This document shows positions 47,115 to 55,620 of a stretch of 64,000 bases of DNA, piece by piece; the first letter of the stretch is position 1, and each line of letters opens with the position of its first letter. A model generated the notes under the pieces. The model searched no databases, was not told the DNA's origin, and worked only from the letters and a program-made list of their open reading frames with translations. Source of the stretch: Novosphingobium aureum. Its GTDB lineage: Bacteria > Pseudomonadota > Alphaproteobacteria > Sphingomonadales > Sphingomonadaceae. The stretch is taken from contig NZ_JADZGI010000001.1 in NCBI RefSeq assembly GCF_015865035.1, positions 930,001-994,000 on the forward strand. The letters are read 5' to 3'. Position numbers and translations under genes: made by a program.

Positions 47115-47579
47115 GTGGACAAGAAAGTTCAGGAAACCTTCTGGAAGGCCTTTGCTTCCAGCCCCTTCATCATGATGCGGCTGCAGGGCGCCTCGGGTCA
47201 TGCCGAGCCGATGACGGCGATGCTCGACAAGAGCGCGCACCACACGATCTGGTTCTTCGCCCGGCGCGACAACCGTATCGCCAGCGGCGGTCCGGCGATG
47301 GGCCAGGTCATGACCAAGGGCCACGACGTCTTCGCCTGCCTGTCGGGTTCGATCGTCGAGGAAGCCGACGCGGCGCGCCGCAAGGACATGTGGAACAACG
47401 CCGTCGAGGCCTGGTTCCCCGACGGCAAGGACGACCCGGATGTCATGCTGCTGCGCTTCGACATCGCCGATGGCGAGGTCTGGACTTCCGAGTTCGGGCT
47501 GAAGAACACGTACAAGCTGATGACCGGCAAGCCGATCGATGCCGACGAGGCCGGGCACCACGCGCTCGGCGCGGTGTGA
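47115..47579 (+). CDS. General stress protein 26-like flavin-binding (PNPOx-like) protein
   Basis: A 154-residue split-barrel protein of the pyridoxamine 5'-phosphate oxidase-like superfamily, resembling the general stress protein 26 group. Visible features are FWKAFASSPFIMMRLQG, the HHTIWFFARRDN strand, and WNNAVEAWFPDGKDDPDVMLLRFD, which is typical of the group. It probably binds a flavin. The start is GTG 47115, with an AGGAG ribosome site. The substrate is unknown. Confidence 0.85.
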   Translation: MDKKVQETFWKAFASSPFIMMRLQGASGHAEPMTAMLDKSAHHTIWFFARRDNRIASGGPAMGQVMTKGHDVFACLSGSIVEEADAARRKDMWNNAVEAWFPDGKDDPDVMLLRFDIADGEVWTSEFGLKNTYKLMTGKPIDADEAGHHALGAV

Positions 47580-47704
47580 TCGCCGCGCGCTTCGTGACGC
47601 AAGCATGACATGGTCTCGGGGTAAGTCCCGATAGGGTTGCCCCGATGACTTGATAGTCTGTCTCCTCGCCCGCGCCTTCGCGGGCCCGGGCAAGGGGATG
47701 GAAC

Positions 47705-48496
47705 ATGGCCGCAGGAGTGCGTGCACGCCTTCTTTCAGCGCAGGTCGCCGCACTGGCGCTTCTTGCGAGTGGTTGCGCGACGACCAGTGAGACCAGTCCG
47801 GCTCCACCGACAAGCGTCGAGGCGGTCGGGCTTCTCTCTCCCGAACTGCCCTGGCCGCGCGGTTTCCTTGCAGCCACCGCGCTCCCCGACAGTCTTGCCC
47901 TGCTTCCCGCGCCGCCCGCAGCCGGTAGCGCGGAGAAGGCGGCCGACGAAGCGGCCTTCGAGCAATCGCTCGGTGCAAGCGCGCAGCGCTGGGCGCTGGC
48001 GAGTTCGGATGCGGATCTCGAATGGCCTCATGTCGTGGCCAGCTTCGAGCCGCTGGTCGCGACGAAGCTTTCCGACGCGGCACATCCCCATACCGCGATG
48101 CTGTTGCGCCGGGCGATGGCCGATGCGGCGATGGCGACCTATGCCGCCAAGAACCGCTACCAGCGCGTGCGCCCCTTCGTCGAGCACGAGAGCGAGACCT
48201 GCACCCCCGGGGACGAGGCCGCCCTGCGGTCGGACGGCTCGTACCCCTCGGGACACACCGCGATCGGCTGGATGCTGGCGCTGGTGCTGACCGACCTCGT
48301 CCCGCAAAGACAGGACGTCATCCTCCAGCGCGGCTACGACTTCGGCTATAGCCGGGTGATCTGCCGGGTACACTGGATGAGCGATACGCGCGCCGGGCGG
48401 GTGATCGCGGCGGCGACCTTCGCGCGGCTCCAGGCCGATCCGGTCTATCAGGCGCAGCGCGACCTCGCCCGAAGCGAGATCGCGGCTGCACGCTGA
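47705..48496 (+). CDS. Class A nonspecific acid phosphatase (lipoprotein)
   Basis: A 263-residue exported PAP2-superfamily phosphatase. The three signature elements are present in order: K-x6-RP (KNRYQRVRP), PSGH (YPSGHTA) and SR-x5-H-x3-D (SRVICRVHWMSD). The N-terminus ends in a lipobox LASGC near residue 24, so the enzyme is probably lipidated in the periplasm. It would release phosphate from small organic phosphates, consistent with the neighbouring Pho genes, although no clear Pho box is in front of it. Confidence 0.93.
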   Translation: MAAGVRARLLSAQVAALALLASGCATTSETSPAPPTSVEAVGLLSPELPWPRGFLAATALPDSLALLPAPPAAGSAEKAADEAAFEQSLGASAQRWALASSDADLEWPHVVASFEPLVATKLSDAAHPHTAMLLRRAMADAAMATYAAKNRYQRVRPFVEHESETCTPGDEAALRSDGSYPSGHTAIGWMLALVLTDLVPQRQDVILQRGYDFGYSRVICRVHWMSDTRAGRVIAAATFARLQADPVYQAQRDLARSEIAAAR

Positions 48497-48513
48497 CTAC
48501 TTGAGGAACGGCC

Positions 48514-49089
48514 TCAGCCGAGCAGGCCTGCGGTCTGGATCAGCAACCACACGCCGATGGCGATGAACAGCAGTGCAGCGATGCCATGAACGACGCGCAT
48601 CGGTACGCGCTCGATCAGCGCATTGCCGAGGAACACCGCAGGCGCATTGGCGATCATCATGCCCAGCGTCGTGCCCATCATCACCGGGACAACGCTGGCA
48701 AAGCGCGCGCCCAGCGCGACCGTCGCGAGCTGGGTCTTGTCGCCCATCTCGACGATGAAGAAGGCGATGGCAGTGGCAAGGAAGGGGCCGAAGCGACCGG
48801 GCTTGGGTTCGTCGTCCTCGTCGAACTTGTCCGGAATGAGGGTCCACAGGCCCATGATGATGAAGCTTGCCGCGACGAGGTAGCGGAACCACTGGCCCTC
48901 GAGGAAGGCGGCAGCCTGCTCGCCAACGAGCGCGGCGAGAAAGTGATTGGCGAGTGTGGCGACGAAGATGCCCGCGACGATCGGCCATGGCTTCTTGAAG
49001 CGCGCGGCGAGGACGATGGCGAGCAGCTGTGTCTTGTCGCCGATTTCGGCGAGCGCGACGACCGCGGTCGAGGTGAGGAAGGCTTCCAA
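48514..49089 (-). CDS. TMEM165/GDT1 (UPF0016) cation transporter, probable manganese exporter
   Basis: A 191-residue membrane protein with six hydrophobic segments and the duplicated family motif E-x-G-D-K-T: ALAEIGDKTQLLAIVLAARF near residue 13 and FIVEMGDKTQLATVALGARF near 125. The family exports Mn2+ (and Ca2+ in eukaryotes). A TTG start at 49089 follows GGAGATATCGC. The 5' leader is a yybP-ykoY riboswitch, which in this group is usually manganese-responsive, so expression should rise with Mn. Confidence 0.9.
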   Translation of the reverse strand: MEAFLTSTAVVALAEIGDKTQLLAIVLAARFKKPWPIVAGIFVATLANHFLAALVGEQAAAFLEGQWFRYLVAASFIIMGLWTLIPDKFDEDDEPKPGRFGPFLATAIAFFIVEMGDKTQLATVALGARFASVVPVMMGTTLGMMIANAPAVFLGNALIERVPMRVVHGIAALLFIAIGVWLLIQTAGLLG

Positions 49090-49149
49090 GCGATATCTCC
49101 GGGGCCGGGCGAGAACTGGACGCAACGACGCCTTCGGCATCCGCCCGGC

Positions 49150-49302
49150 CCGGACGATGCCTCAAGCGTCATTGGTCTTGCCCGGACAGCGACACTGTCG
49201 CTGGCTCCTCCCGTGCGCCATGGCCTCTCGACCAAGTATGTTGACGACGGGGCCTGCCGGGACCGGTGAACGGCGGGAGGCAGGCGGCTACTCCCCAAGT
49301 GA
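49150..49302 (-). ncRNA. yybP-ykoY manganese riboswitch
   Basis: The minus-strand leader opens with CTTGGGGAGTAGCCGCC (from about 49300), the hallmark of the first internal loop. It continues to CGTCAACATACTTGG near 49240 and then GCAAGACCAATGACGC near 49180-49165. These are the conserved elements of the yybP-ykoY class. It precedes the UPF0016 gene by about 60 bp, the standard arrangement. The exact 3' boundary is estimated. Confidence 0.88.
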
Positions 49303-49397
49303 CGGGGCCGGTCCTAGATGGCCTTGCGCGCGCTGGCAAGCGGGCAAGGCGCATTTCTTCCGCTTGGCGGGTACTCGTGCGGGGGGGGCGTGCGACG

Positions 49398-49438
49398 AAA
49401 AAAAAGGGGCCCGGGCGCAGGTTATGCGACCGGGCCCC
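49398..49438 (-). terminator. Rho-independent terminator of the TonB receptor gene
   Basis: A perfect 9-bp stem, GGGGCCCGG with CCGGGCCCC, followed on the minus strand by eight T residues. It lies about 60-100 bp downstream of the receptor stop. Confidence 0.92.
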
Positions 49439-49496
49439 AAGGTGCCGTCGTCACCGCGCCGCCCCGAAAGGGCAGCGCGGCGCCGTAGTGAAACGA

Positions 49497-52175
49497 TCAG
49501 AAGTTGACCGAGGCCGAGAGCGAGAACACGCGGCCAAGGTCATAGGTGTTGACCTGAATCCGGCCCGCCTCGAAGTCCTGGTACTCGAGGTGCTTGCGCC
49601 CGGTGATGTTGCGCGCCTCGAACTTCACCTCGACCTCTGCTCCGCCGAGGTCGATGCCCTGGCGGGCGACGAAATCGAGCGTGAAACCGGGGTTCTCGAA
49701 GATGTCGGGCTGGCCCGACTGGACGAGACCGCGGCTGGTCGCGCGCTTCGAGGCGTAGTTGAGCAGGAACGTCTGCTGCGAGAGCCCGCCGTCCTGCTCG
49801 AGGCCGAACTGGACGTTGGCGATGTGCTCGCTCTGCCCGGTCAGCGGGGCGCCGTCGCGGAAGTAGTCGAGCGCGTTACTCGACGAGGACCCGTAGACGC
49901 GGGTGGTATCGCCCTCGGCGACCTTCAGCTCGGACTTGGTGTAGGTGTAGTTCGCCGCAAGCAGCACGCGGCGGTCGGCGAAGGCGTCGAAGTACTTCTG
50001 CACCTCGACCTCGGCGCCGTAGAGATTGGCCTTGGGCGCGTTGGCGTACGTGGTGATGAAGTCGGTGCCCGGGCGCACGAGGAAGGTCTCGATGGGGTTG
50101 TCGAGACGCTTGAAGAAGCCGCCGATGGACAACTTCTCGTCACGGCTCATGTACCATTCGAAGCGTGCCTCGGCGTTGTAGAGCTCGCTGTCGTCGAGGT
50201 AGGGGTTGCCGCGGTACGAACGGTTGCTCTCCGGATCGAAGTAGGTCTGGTAGAGCAGCTCGCGGAACTGCGGGCGCGCGATCGTCTTCGAGGCATTGAG
50301 GCGCACCTGCATGCCCGGCTCGATCTCGTAGGTGAGGGTGAGCGCGGGGAGGAAGTATTCGTGCGTCAGGTTGGTGTCGGGGATCGTCGTGCCGGTCGAG
50401 GCGACGGGGACCACGCCCGCGAACTGGTCGGCGTATTCCCAGCGCACGCCCAGGTCCACCGAGAGCGCGTCGGTCAGCTGGCCGACGAGCTTGGTGTAGA
50501 AGGCGTGGTTGTTGAGCGAGGCGTCGAAGATCGCGCCGGCATAGTCGATCTCGTTGGTCAGCAGCGTGTAGTTGACGTTGTCGTCGGTCGCCTGGTCGAT
50601 GTAGAACATGCCGGGCTGGAACAGGACGTCGGGACGCAGCAGCCCGAAGGCCGAGATCAGCGCGTTGTCGCCGGTGGCGCGGATCTGGAAGGCGCGGCGC
50701 GAGGTGCGCCGGTCGTTGAGCTGGTAGGAGTAGCCCACCGAGCCGGTCCAGCCGGGCGAGAAGCTGTGCGATAGGTCGGCGCCCGCGGCCCAGACGTCTT
50801 CGCTCAGGTTCGAGAACTTGACTTGCGCATCGCCCTCGTTGCCGCCGTCGAGACGGTTGATGAACTGGTCGCCATAGGTGCCGCTGCCGCGACGCACGTA
50901 CTGCAGCGAGATCTCGTAGGGCGCCTTGCGCTTCGAGTTCGCATAGCTGCCGCGCAGGTCGAGCTGGGTGTCGGGATCGAGGTGGAACTCGCCCACGAAC
51001 TGGGTCTCGAACAGCTGCCGCTCGTACCAGCCGGTATCCTGGTACATGTAGTCGATCTCGTCGTTGGCATTGCGGTTGCCCAGCGAGAGACCGGCGCGCT
51101 TGATCGTGTCGTGGATGTAGACGTTGGTCAGGCGGACCTGGTTCTCGCCCCATTCGAGACCGATGCCAAGCAGCGCATTGGCGACGATGTGGTTGTCGGT
51201 GACGACGTTCTGGAAGCGCTGCTCGTAGGTCTCGGGATCGTTGCCGGCGACGCGCGTCGTGGCGATGTCCTTGGTCTGCCACTTGTTCGAGTAGCCGGCC
51301 GTGCCGATCACGCCGAGGTAGGCGCCGCCCAGGTCGAACGAAGTGCCCGCCGAGATGTTGCCCGAGAAGTTGGCGGGGGCATTGTCGGACTTCTGCACCA
51401 CCGCGTTGCGCCCGGTGATGAGCGTCGAGCCGATGGCGCGCGCGAGGTCGCTGGACCCGTCGGCGAGCAGCGTGCCCGAATTGACGTAGCCGGCCAGCTC
51501 GGTCGACATGTCGCGGTTGCCGTTGTCGTAGCCCGTCCAGTCGGTCTTCGAGCCGTAGTAGCTGTAGGCGAGCCGGTTGGTGGTCTCGGTATCCCACGAG
51601 GCTCCGCCGCCGATCTTGACGAAGGTCTCGGTCGGGATGGCCTTGGTGGTGAGGTTGATCACGCCGCCGCCGAATTCACCCGGGAAGTTGACCGAGTAGC
51701 TCTTCTGGACGAGCGAGGAGGCGACGATCGAGGTCGGGAACAGGTCGAGCGGAACCACGCGCTTGAGCGGTTCGGGGCTCGGCAGGGGGAGGCCGTTGAG
51801 CAGTGCAAGCGAATAGCGATCGCCCAGGCCGCGCACGTAGACGTAGCCATTGCCCACGACCGAGAGGCCGGTGACGCGGCCGAGCGCGCCGGCGATGTCG
51901 CCTTCGCCGGTCCGCGCAATCTGCTCGGTCGAGAGGACCGAGACGACCTGCGGGGCGGCCTGCTGGATGTTGCGGATGCGGCGGCCGGTAACGACGATGT
52001 CGCCGCCCGGGATCGAGACCTCGGGCAGGTCCTCGCCTGCATCGTCCTCGGCCTGCTGGGCCTGGTCAAGCGAAGCGTCGGCATCCGGGCCGGTGCTGTC
52101 CTGCGCCCATGCCAGGTTCGGCACGGCAAGCGCGGAGGTAAGCAGCAGGAGCGATGCAAGCCGGGGCTTGTTCAT
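49497..52175 (-). CDS. TonB-dependent outer-membrane receptor
   Basis: An 892-residue receptor. The signal peptide ends near residue 25 (VPNLAWA). A TonB-box-like DIVVTGRRIRNIQQAAPQ lies near 59, followed by a plug (ARTGEGDIAGALGRVTGLSV, YVYVRGLGDRYSLALLNG, GGGVINLTTKAIP). The barrel ends with FSLSASVNF. There is no N-terminal STN domain. It follows a lipoprotein gene by 98 bp on the same strand, and the only strong regulatory repeats are the Pho boxes ahead of that gene. A hairpin in the 98-bp spacer may lower its expression. The substrate is unknown. Confidence 0.93.
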   Translation of the reverse strand: MNKPRLASLLLLTSALAVPNLAWAQDSTGPDADASLDQAQQAEDDAGEDLPEVSIPGGDIVVTGRRIRNIQQAAPQVVSVLSTEQIARTGEGDIAGALGRVTGLSVVGNGYVYVRGLGDRYSLALLNGLPLPSPEPLKRVVPLDLFPTSIVASSLVQKSYSVNFPGEFGGGVINLTTKAIPTETFVKIGGGASWDTETTNRLAYSYYGSKTDWTGYDNGNRDMSTELAGYVNSGTLLADGSSDLARAIGSTLITGRNAVVQKSDNAPANFSGNISAGTSFDLGGAYLGVIGTAGYSNKWQTKDIATTRVAGNDPETYEQRFQNVVTDNHIVANALLGIGLEWGENQVRLTNVYIHDTIKRAGLSLGNRNANDEIDYMYQDTGWYERQLFETQFVGEFHLDPDTQLDLRGSYANSKRKAPYEISLQYVRRGSGTYGDQFINRLDGGNEGDAQVKFSNLSEDVWAAGADLSHSFSPGWTGSVGYSYQLNDRRTSRRAFQIRATGDNALISAFGLLRPDVLFQPGMFYIDQATDDNVNYTLLTNEIDYAGAIFDASLNNHAFYTKLVGQLTDALSVDLGVRWEYADQFAGVVPVASTGTTIPDTNLTHEYFLPALTLTYEIEPGMQVRLNASKTIARPQFRELLYQTYFDPESNRSYRGNPYLDDSELYNAEARFEWYMSRDEKLSIGGFFKRLDNPIETFLVRPGTDFITTYANAPKANLYGAEVEVQKYFDAFADRRVLLAANYTYTKSELKVAEGDTTRVYGSSSSNALDYFRDGAPLTGQSEHIANVQFGLEQDGGLSQQTFLLNYASKRATSRGLVQSGQPDIFENPGFTLDFVARQGIDLGGAEVEVKFEARNITGRKHLEYQDFEAGRIQVNTYDLGRVFSLSASVNF

Positions 52176-52221
52176 GGATTGTCCCCCTGGAACGAATTTG
52201 ATGTGCGGTTTTCAAGCGACA

Positions 52222-52250
52222 AGGGGGGCGGTCGTGACGGACCGCCCCCC
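52222..52250 (-). terminator. Hairpin between the lipoprotein and TonB receptor genes
   Basis: GGGGGGCGGTC pairs with GACCGCCCCCC around CGTCAC, an 11-bp perfect stem. No clear U-tract follows. It may be a partial terminator or message-stabilising element between the two genes. Confidence 0.6.
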
Positions 52251-52273
52251 CGGTTGGATCAAGGGCGGGTAGC

Positions 52274-53884
52274 TCAGGTGACCGGCAGCGCGGTGCACAG
52301 CGAGCCCGAGCCGAAGTCGGCCGTGGCGTTGTCGCAGGTCCAGCCGCGGAACCAGGTGTCCGAGGCATCCTTGACCGCGCCGATGTAGTCGACCTGGTCG
52401 AGGAAGCTCGAGAGCGAGGCCATGTCGGCGTAGGCGACCACGCCTGCCTCGTTGGTGCCGTTCACGAAGGTGCTCGAGAGCGTCGAGGTGAAGGTGGCGT
52501 TGTTGTTCGAACCGGCGTTGAAAGCACTCTGGACCTGGGCGGTGGTGTACGCGCCCGAGCCGATGAAGGCCCCGTCGGTGGCCGAGCAGGTCATGACCGT
52601 CGAGTAGGCGGTGATGGTTGCCGGGGTGGTGCCGGTGCCGTGCAGGCGCAGACACTCGTTGTTGGGCACGTTGATCACGCCGTTGACCCAGGTGATGTCC
52701 GAGTTGCCGCGGATGAGCACGGCAGCCTGGTCCGAGTTCGAATTCTGGTTGGGCTGGACGCCGGTGAAGTTGGCGAAGATCGTCTTCTGGCGCGGGAAGT
52801 GCGTCTCGAAGCCGTTCGAGTCGATCTCCATCAGGGCATCGCCGTCGGCATCGCGCTGGAGCAGCAGCATGTACTGGAACACGCCTTGGAAGCCGGTGTC
52901 GGTGTCGACGCTGTCGTCGTCGGCGTTGACCGCGATGTAGTGCTTGAAGTTGACCGCACCGCCGAAGAACTCGGAGCCGTCGTCCGAGCTGTTGACGCTC
53001 TGGAAGTGGTCGAGGGTGGTGCCGGTGCCGAGACCTTCGCCGGTCAGCGCCTGGAGCTCGGAGTCCGAACCCAGGACGTAGCCCGAGTAGCGGATCTGGA
53101 AGTAGCGCATGGTGCCGGCGTTGTAGGTGTTGTCGTTGCCGCCGAAGACAGCCGGGTTGGCCGAACCTTCGGTGTCACGCTCGCAGGTGCTGTTGCCGGT
53201 GGGCGAGGTCGCGGGCGCGCCGCCGGCGGTGCAGTCGGTGACCTTGCCGCGGCCCATCAGCACTACGCCGCCCCACTGGCCCTGCGCGGTGTCGTCGTTC
53301 TGGCCACGCACGTTCTCGTAGCTGGTGAAGATGATCGGCTGGGTGGCCGTGCCCACCGCGTTGATCTTGTTGCCGCGGTTGACCGCAAGCCATGCCGGCT
53401 CGGCACCGTTCTGGCCGTAGATGATCACGCCCGGCTCGATCGTCAGGGTGACGTTGGTGTCGGCGGTGAGCGAGCGGTTGTTGCAGCTCAGCGTGGTGGT
53501 GGCGAAGGGCGATGCAGCGGTCGGGGCCGAGAAGCCGCCGTCGCAGCCGACGTCGACGCGGCCGGCGATGCGGTAGAGGACGCCGTCTTCCTTGGGCAGG
53601 GTGGTGCTGGCCTCGATCAGCGAGGGCAGGGTGCACACGCGCCAGGTGCCTTCGGCGCCCGAGATGGTGCCGTCGTTCGAGAGCTGGGTGCCGCCGCTGA
53701 TCGCGGGGCAGTCCGCAGCCGCTTCGACCAGGCCCGAAGTCGGGGTCGGGGTGGGAGTCGGCGTCGGGTTGGTGATGTCGACATCGATGCTTCCCGCGCC
53801 CGGCGAGGAGATGTCGTCCGCACCGCAGCCTGCGAGTGCCAGTGCGCTGCAGCCAAGCAGCAGCATGCCAGAGATGTTCTTCAC
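52274..53884 (-). CDS. Surface or periplasmic lipoprotein paired with a TonB receptor
   Basis: A 536-residue protein of no family I can name, starting at GTG 53884 (VKNISGMLLLGC) behind GGGGGAC. The signal ends in the lipobox LALAGC near residue 19, followed by a Thr/Pro repeat linker. The body is rich in Asn/Gly/Thr and repeated IxF/VxL strands (LTIEPGVIIYGQNG, WGGVVLMGRGKV, NSSDDGSEFFGGAVNFKH), suggesting a parallel beta-helix or similar ligand-binding fold. It has several Cys residues that may form disulfides. The neighbouring receptor and tandem Pho boxes upstream suggest a role in phosphate or organophosphate acquisition, by inference. Confidence 0.8.
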   Translation of the reverse strand: MKNISGMLLLGCSALALAGCGADDISSPGAGSIDVDITNPTPTPTPTPTSGLVEAAADCPAISGGTQLSNDGTISGAEGTWRVCTLPSLIEASTTLPKEDGVLYRIAGRVDVGCDGGFSAPTAASPFATTTLSCNNRSLTADTNVTLTIEPGVIIYGQNGAEPAWLAVNRGNKINAVGTATQPIIFTSYENVRGQNDDTAQGQWGGVVLMGRGKVTDCTAGGAPATSPTGNSTCERDTEGSANPAVFGGNDNTYNAGTMRYFQIRYSGYVLGSDSELQALTGEGLGTGTTLDHFQSVNSSDDGSEFFGGAVNFKHYIAVNADDDSVDTDTGFQGVFQYMLLLQRDADGDALMEIDSNGFETHFPRQKTIFANFTGVQPNQNSNSDQAAVLIRGNSDITWVNGVINVPNNECLRLHGTGTTPATITAYSTVMTCSATDGAFIGSGAYTTAQVQSAFNAGSNNNATFTSTLSSTFVNGTNEAGVVAYADMASLSSFLDQVDYIGAVKDASDTWFRGWTCDNATADFGSGSLCTALPVT

Positions 53885-53959
53885 GTCTTGTCCCCCGTTG
53901 ATCAGGATCTGCGCGGCGGCGAGTCCACCTTGCGTTGACGCGGCGTCTACGGATCGGGG

Positions 53960-54031
53960 GTGACAATTTGTTGGCGGTACAATGACAGAAATATTCAGTT
54001 TCATGACGATGGTGTGACCGCTGCCCGACAG
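53960..54031 (-). promoter_or_regulatory. Two tandem Pho-box arrays upstream of the lipoprotein gene
   Basis: On the minus strand, CTGTCGG (54031), CGGTCAC (54020) and TCGTCAT (54009) step by 11 bp. A second array, CTGTCAT (53988), CCGCCAA (53977) and TTGTCAC (53966), also steps by 11 bp but is offset by one base from the first. The nearer array ends 76 bp before the GTG start. Confidence 0.78.
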
Positions 54032-54222
54032 TCACTGGCCGCGCCGCGCCGACTCCCGGAAATCTGCGCGATTCATGCCAAGATTGCAGTTTTATGACAC
54101 TTGCGTCATTTTCTTTGAGAAACCTCGGGTGTGGGTCACGATCACCTCAACAACGCGGAACAAGACAGCGCGCTGCGGCCATTTCCGGACCTCGGCTGCG
54201 CCCCGCAAGGGAGACAAAGATT

Positions 54223-54585
54223 ATGTCGATCAGTGCACTCGCCGCCGCGGTCCTGCTGGGCCAGTCCTCGTTCTCGCTCGTCATCGACGTGCCGCCGCCC
54301 GAAAGCACCGACGTCGCCTATCCCGAGATCGCTCGCGGCGAGAACGAGCAGGCGATGGCCAAGCTCTACGAGACGCGCCTTGCCCGTGGCGAGGATCCGG
54401 CCGTGCTGATCAATCTGGGCACCGTCTACAAGCGCCTGGGCCACGTCGCCCATGCGCAGGAAGCCTGGAAAGCTGCGCTGCACAGCTCCGATCGCTATCA
54501 GCTCGAGCTGGCCGACGGCAGCTGGATGGATTCGCGCGACATCGCCCGTCTCGCCTTGCGCGGCGAGCAGATCGCCCTGCGCTGA
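54223..54585 (+). CDS. Small exported TPR-like protein
   Basis: A 120-residue protein from ATG 54223 (MSISALAAAVLLG) with an AAGGGAGAC ribosome site; it has a signal-peptide-like N-terminus. The body contains one clear TPR-type helical pair (NEQAMAKLYETRLARGEDPAVLINLGTVYKRLGHVAHAQEAWKAALH split across residues about 45-95), so it probably mediates protein contacts in the periplasm. No named family. It is divergent from the lipoprotein gene; an ATGAC-N6-GTCAT inverted repeat (54094-54109) lies in between. Confidence 0.75.
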   Translation: MSISALAAAVLLGQSSFSLVIDVPPPESTDVAYPEIARGENEQAMAKLYETRLARGEDPAVLINLGTVYKRLGHVAHAQEAWKAALHSSDRYQLELADGSWMDSRDIARLALRGEQIALR

Positions 54586-54943
54586 ACAGGTCCGGGCAGG
54601 CGTAACGCCGGACCTTCAGCTTCTGGATGCCGTCATCGCGTTGCCCGTACCGGCCCAGCCTGTCTGATATGAAGGCATCGCGCGCGTGCATGTGTACGCG
54701 CGCGAGCTCTGTCAGGCGTGATTTCGAGCAGTCGGCGAGCCTTGCGCCATCGCCCGCACCTTCTTCTGCCGGGCCCTTTCGGGTCGCACCGCGTGAAGCT
54801 TTATAATATACGGGGCTCAGCGCAGGCGAAGGTCGGGTGACTGCGATGCAGGTCAGCCAGGACGAAACACCGCGCGGCGACTGGCCGTAATCGCCGCGTT
54901 TTCGTCACACAGTTGTCATCCGGCTGGAGCACTGCGCCCCCAT
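54586..54943. other. Spacer before the type IV secretion cluster
   Basis: No gene. It contains a perfect 8-bp stem AGGTCCGG/CCGGACCT (54588-54615) after the TPR gene, and a 9-bp alternating CG stem (54679-54704). A perfect TATAAT at 54802-54807 lies about 140 bp before virB2 and could be the -10 of the cluster promoter, although no good -35 was seen. Confidence 0.45.
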
Positions 54944-55312
54944 ATGGAGGGCATGGTGATTCGTAATATTTTTCGTAATTCCGCTCAAGACAACGGAATT
55001 TCCAAGTTTTTCGCGGCCGTCTCGATGGTCCTGACGGGTCTGCTCGCGCCGATTTCGGCGCAGGCGCAAACGGTAACCCAGCAGGACCCCGCCGGTTCCG
55101 GCCCGATCGTCAACGCGCTGACCTGGCTGCAGGGCACGCTGCTCGGCAACGTCGCCACCGCAGTCGCGGTCATGGCGGTCGCCGCCGTCGGTTTCATGAT
55201 GCTGACCGGTCGCCTCAACTGGCGCTTCGGCGCCACCGTGATCATCGGCGTGTTCATCCTCTTCGGTGCGGGCGCGATCGTCTCGGGCATCCAGTCGGCG
55301 GCCGTGGGCTGA
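54944..55312 (+). CDS. virB2: VirB2/TrbC-type pilin subunit
   Basis: A 122-residue TrbC/VirB2 family protein. A long signal peptide ending near residue 42 (APISAQAQ) precedes two hydrophobic helices separated by a short basic loop (TGRLNWR), the form of a cyclised or processed conjugative pilin. The start is uncertain: ATG 54944, ATG 54953 or GTG 54956. The GGAGGG at 54946 best fits GTG 54956. It opens the virB2-B3-B4-B6-B9-B10-B11 run. Confidence 0.85.
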   Translation: MEGMVIRNIFRNSAQDNGISKFFAAVSMVLTGLLAPISAQAQTVTQQDPAGSGPIVNALTWLQGTLLGNVATAVAVMAVAAVGFMMLTGRLNWRFGATVIIGVFILFGAGAIVSGIQSAAVG

Positions 55313-55313
55313 C

Positions 55314-55595
55314 ATGGCGCTGGCGCGTTTCCCCGTCTACAGGGCGCTGACCCGGCCGCAGATGTTCGCGGGCGTGACGTACAGCTTCATGATCATCAAC
55401 GGCGGGGTGACGACCGAGATCTTCCTCATCACCAAGAGCTTCTGGACGATCCCGGCGGCGCTCGCGATCCACGGCATCGGCTATCTCGCCTGCCTGCGCG
55501 AGCCGCGGGTCTTCGACCTGTGGGTGAAGAAGGTCAGCAAGTGCCCGCGCATTCCCAACTGGAAGCGCTGGGGCTGCAACAGCTACGCGCCCTGA
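55314..55595 (+). CDS. virB3: VirB3 inner-membrane protein
   Basis: A 93-residue VirB3 with two N-terminal membrane segments and the conserved YRALTRPQMFAGVTYSF entry. It begins at ATG 55314, immediately after the virB2 stop. VirB3 is part of the inner-membrane platform with VirB4 and VirB6. Confidence 0.88.
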   Translation: MALARFPVYRALTRPQMFAGVTYSFMIINGGVTTEIFLITKSFWTIPAALAIHGIGYLACLREPRVFDLWVKKVSKCPRIPNWKRWGCNSYAP

Positions 55596-55620
55596 GCGGG
55601 CGGCGAGGACAAGACAGTTT

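Noticed and set aside
47594..47611. Possible Pho half-sites upstream of the acid phosphatase
   Set aside because: Only two weak half-sites (GTGACGC, ATGACAT) with one 11-bp step and no third; not enough to claim regulation.
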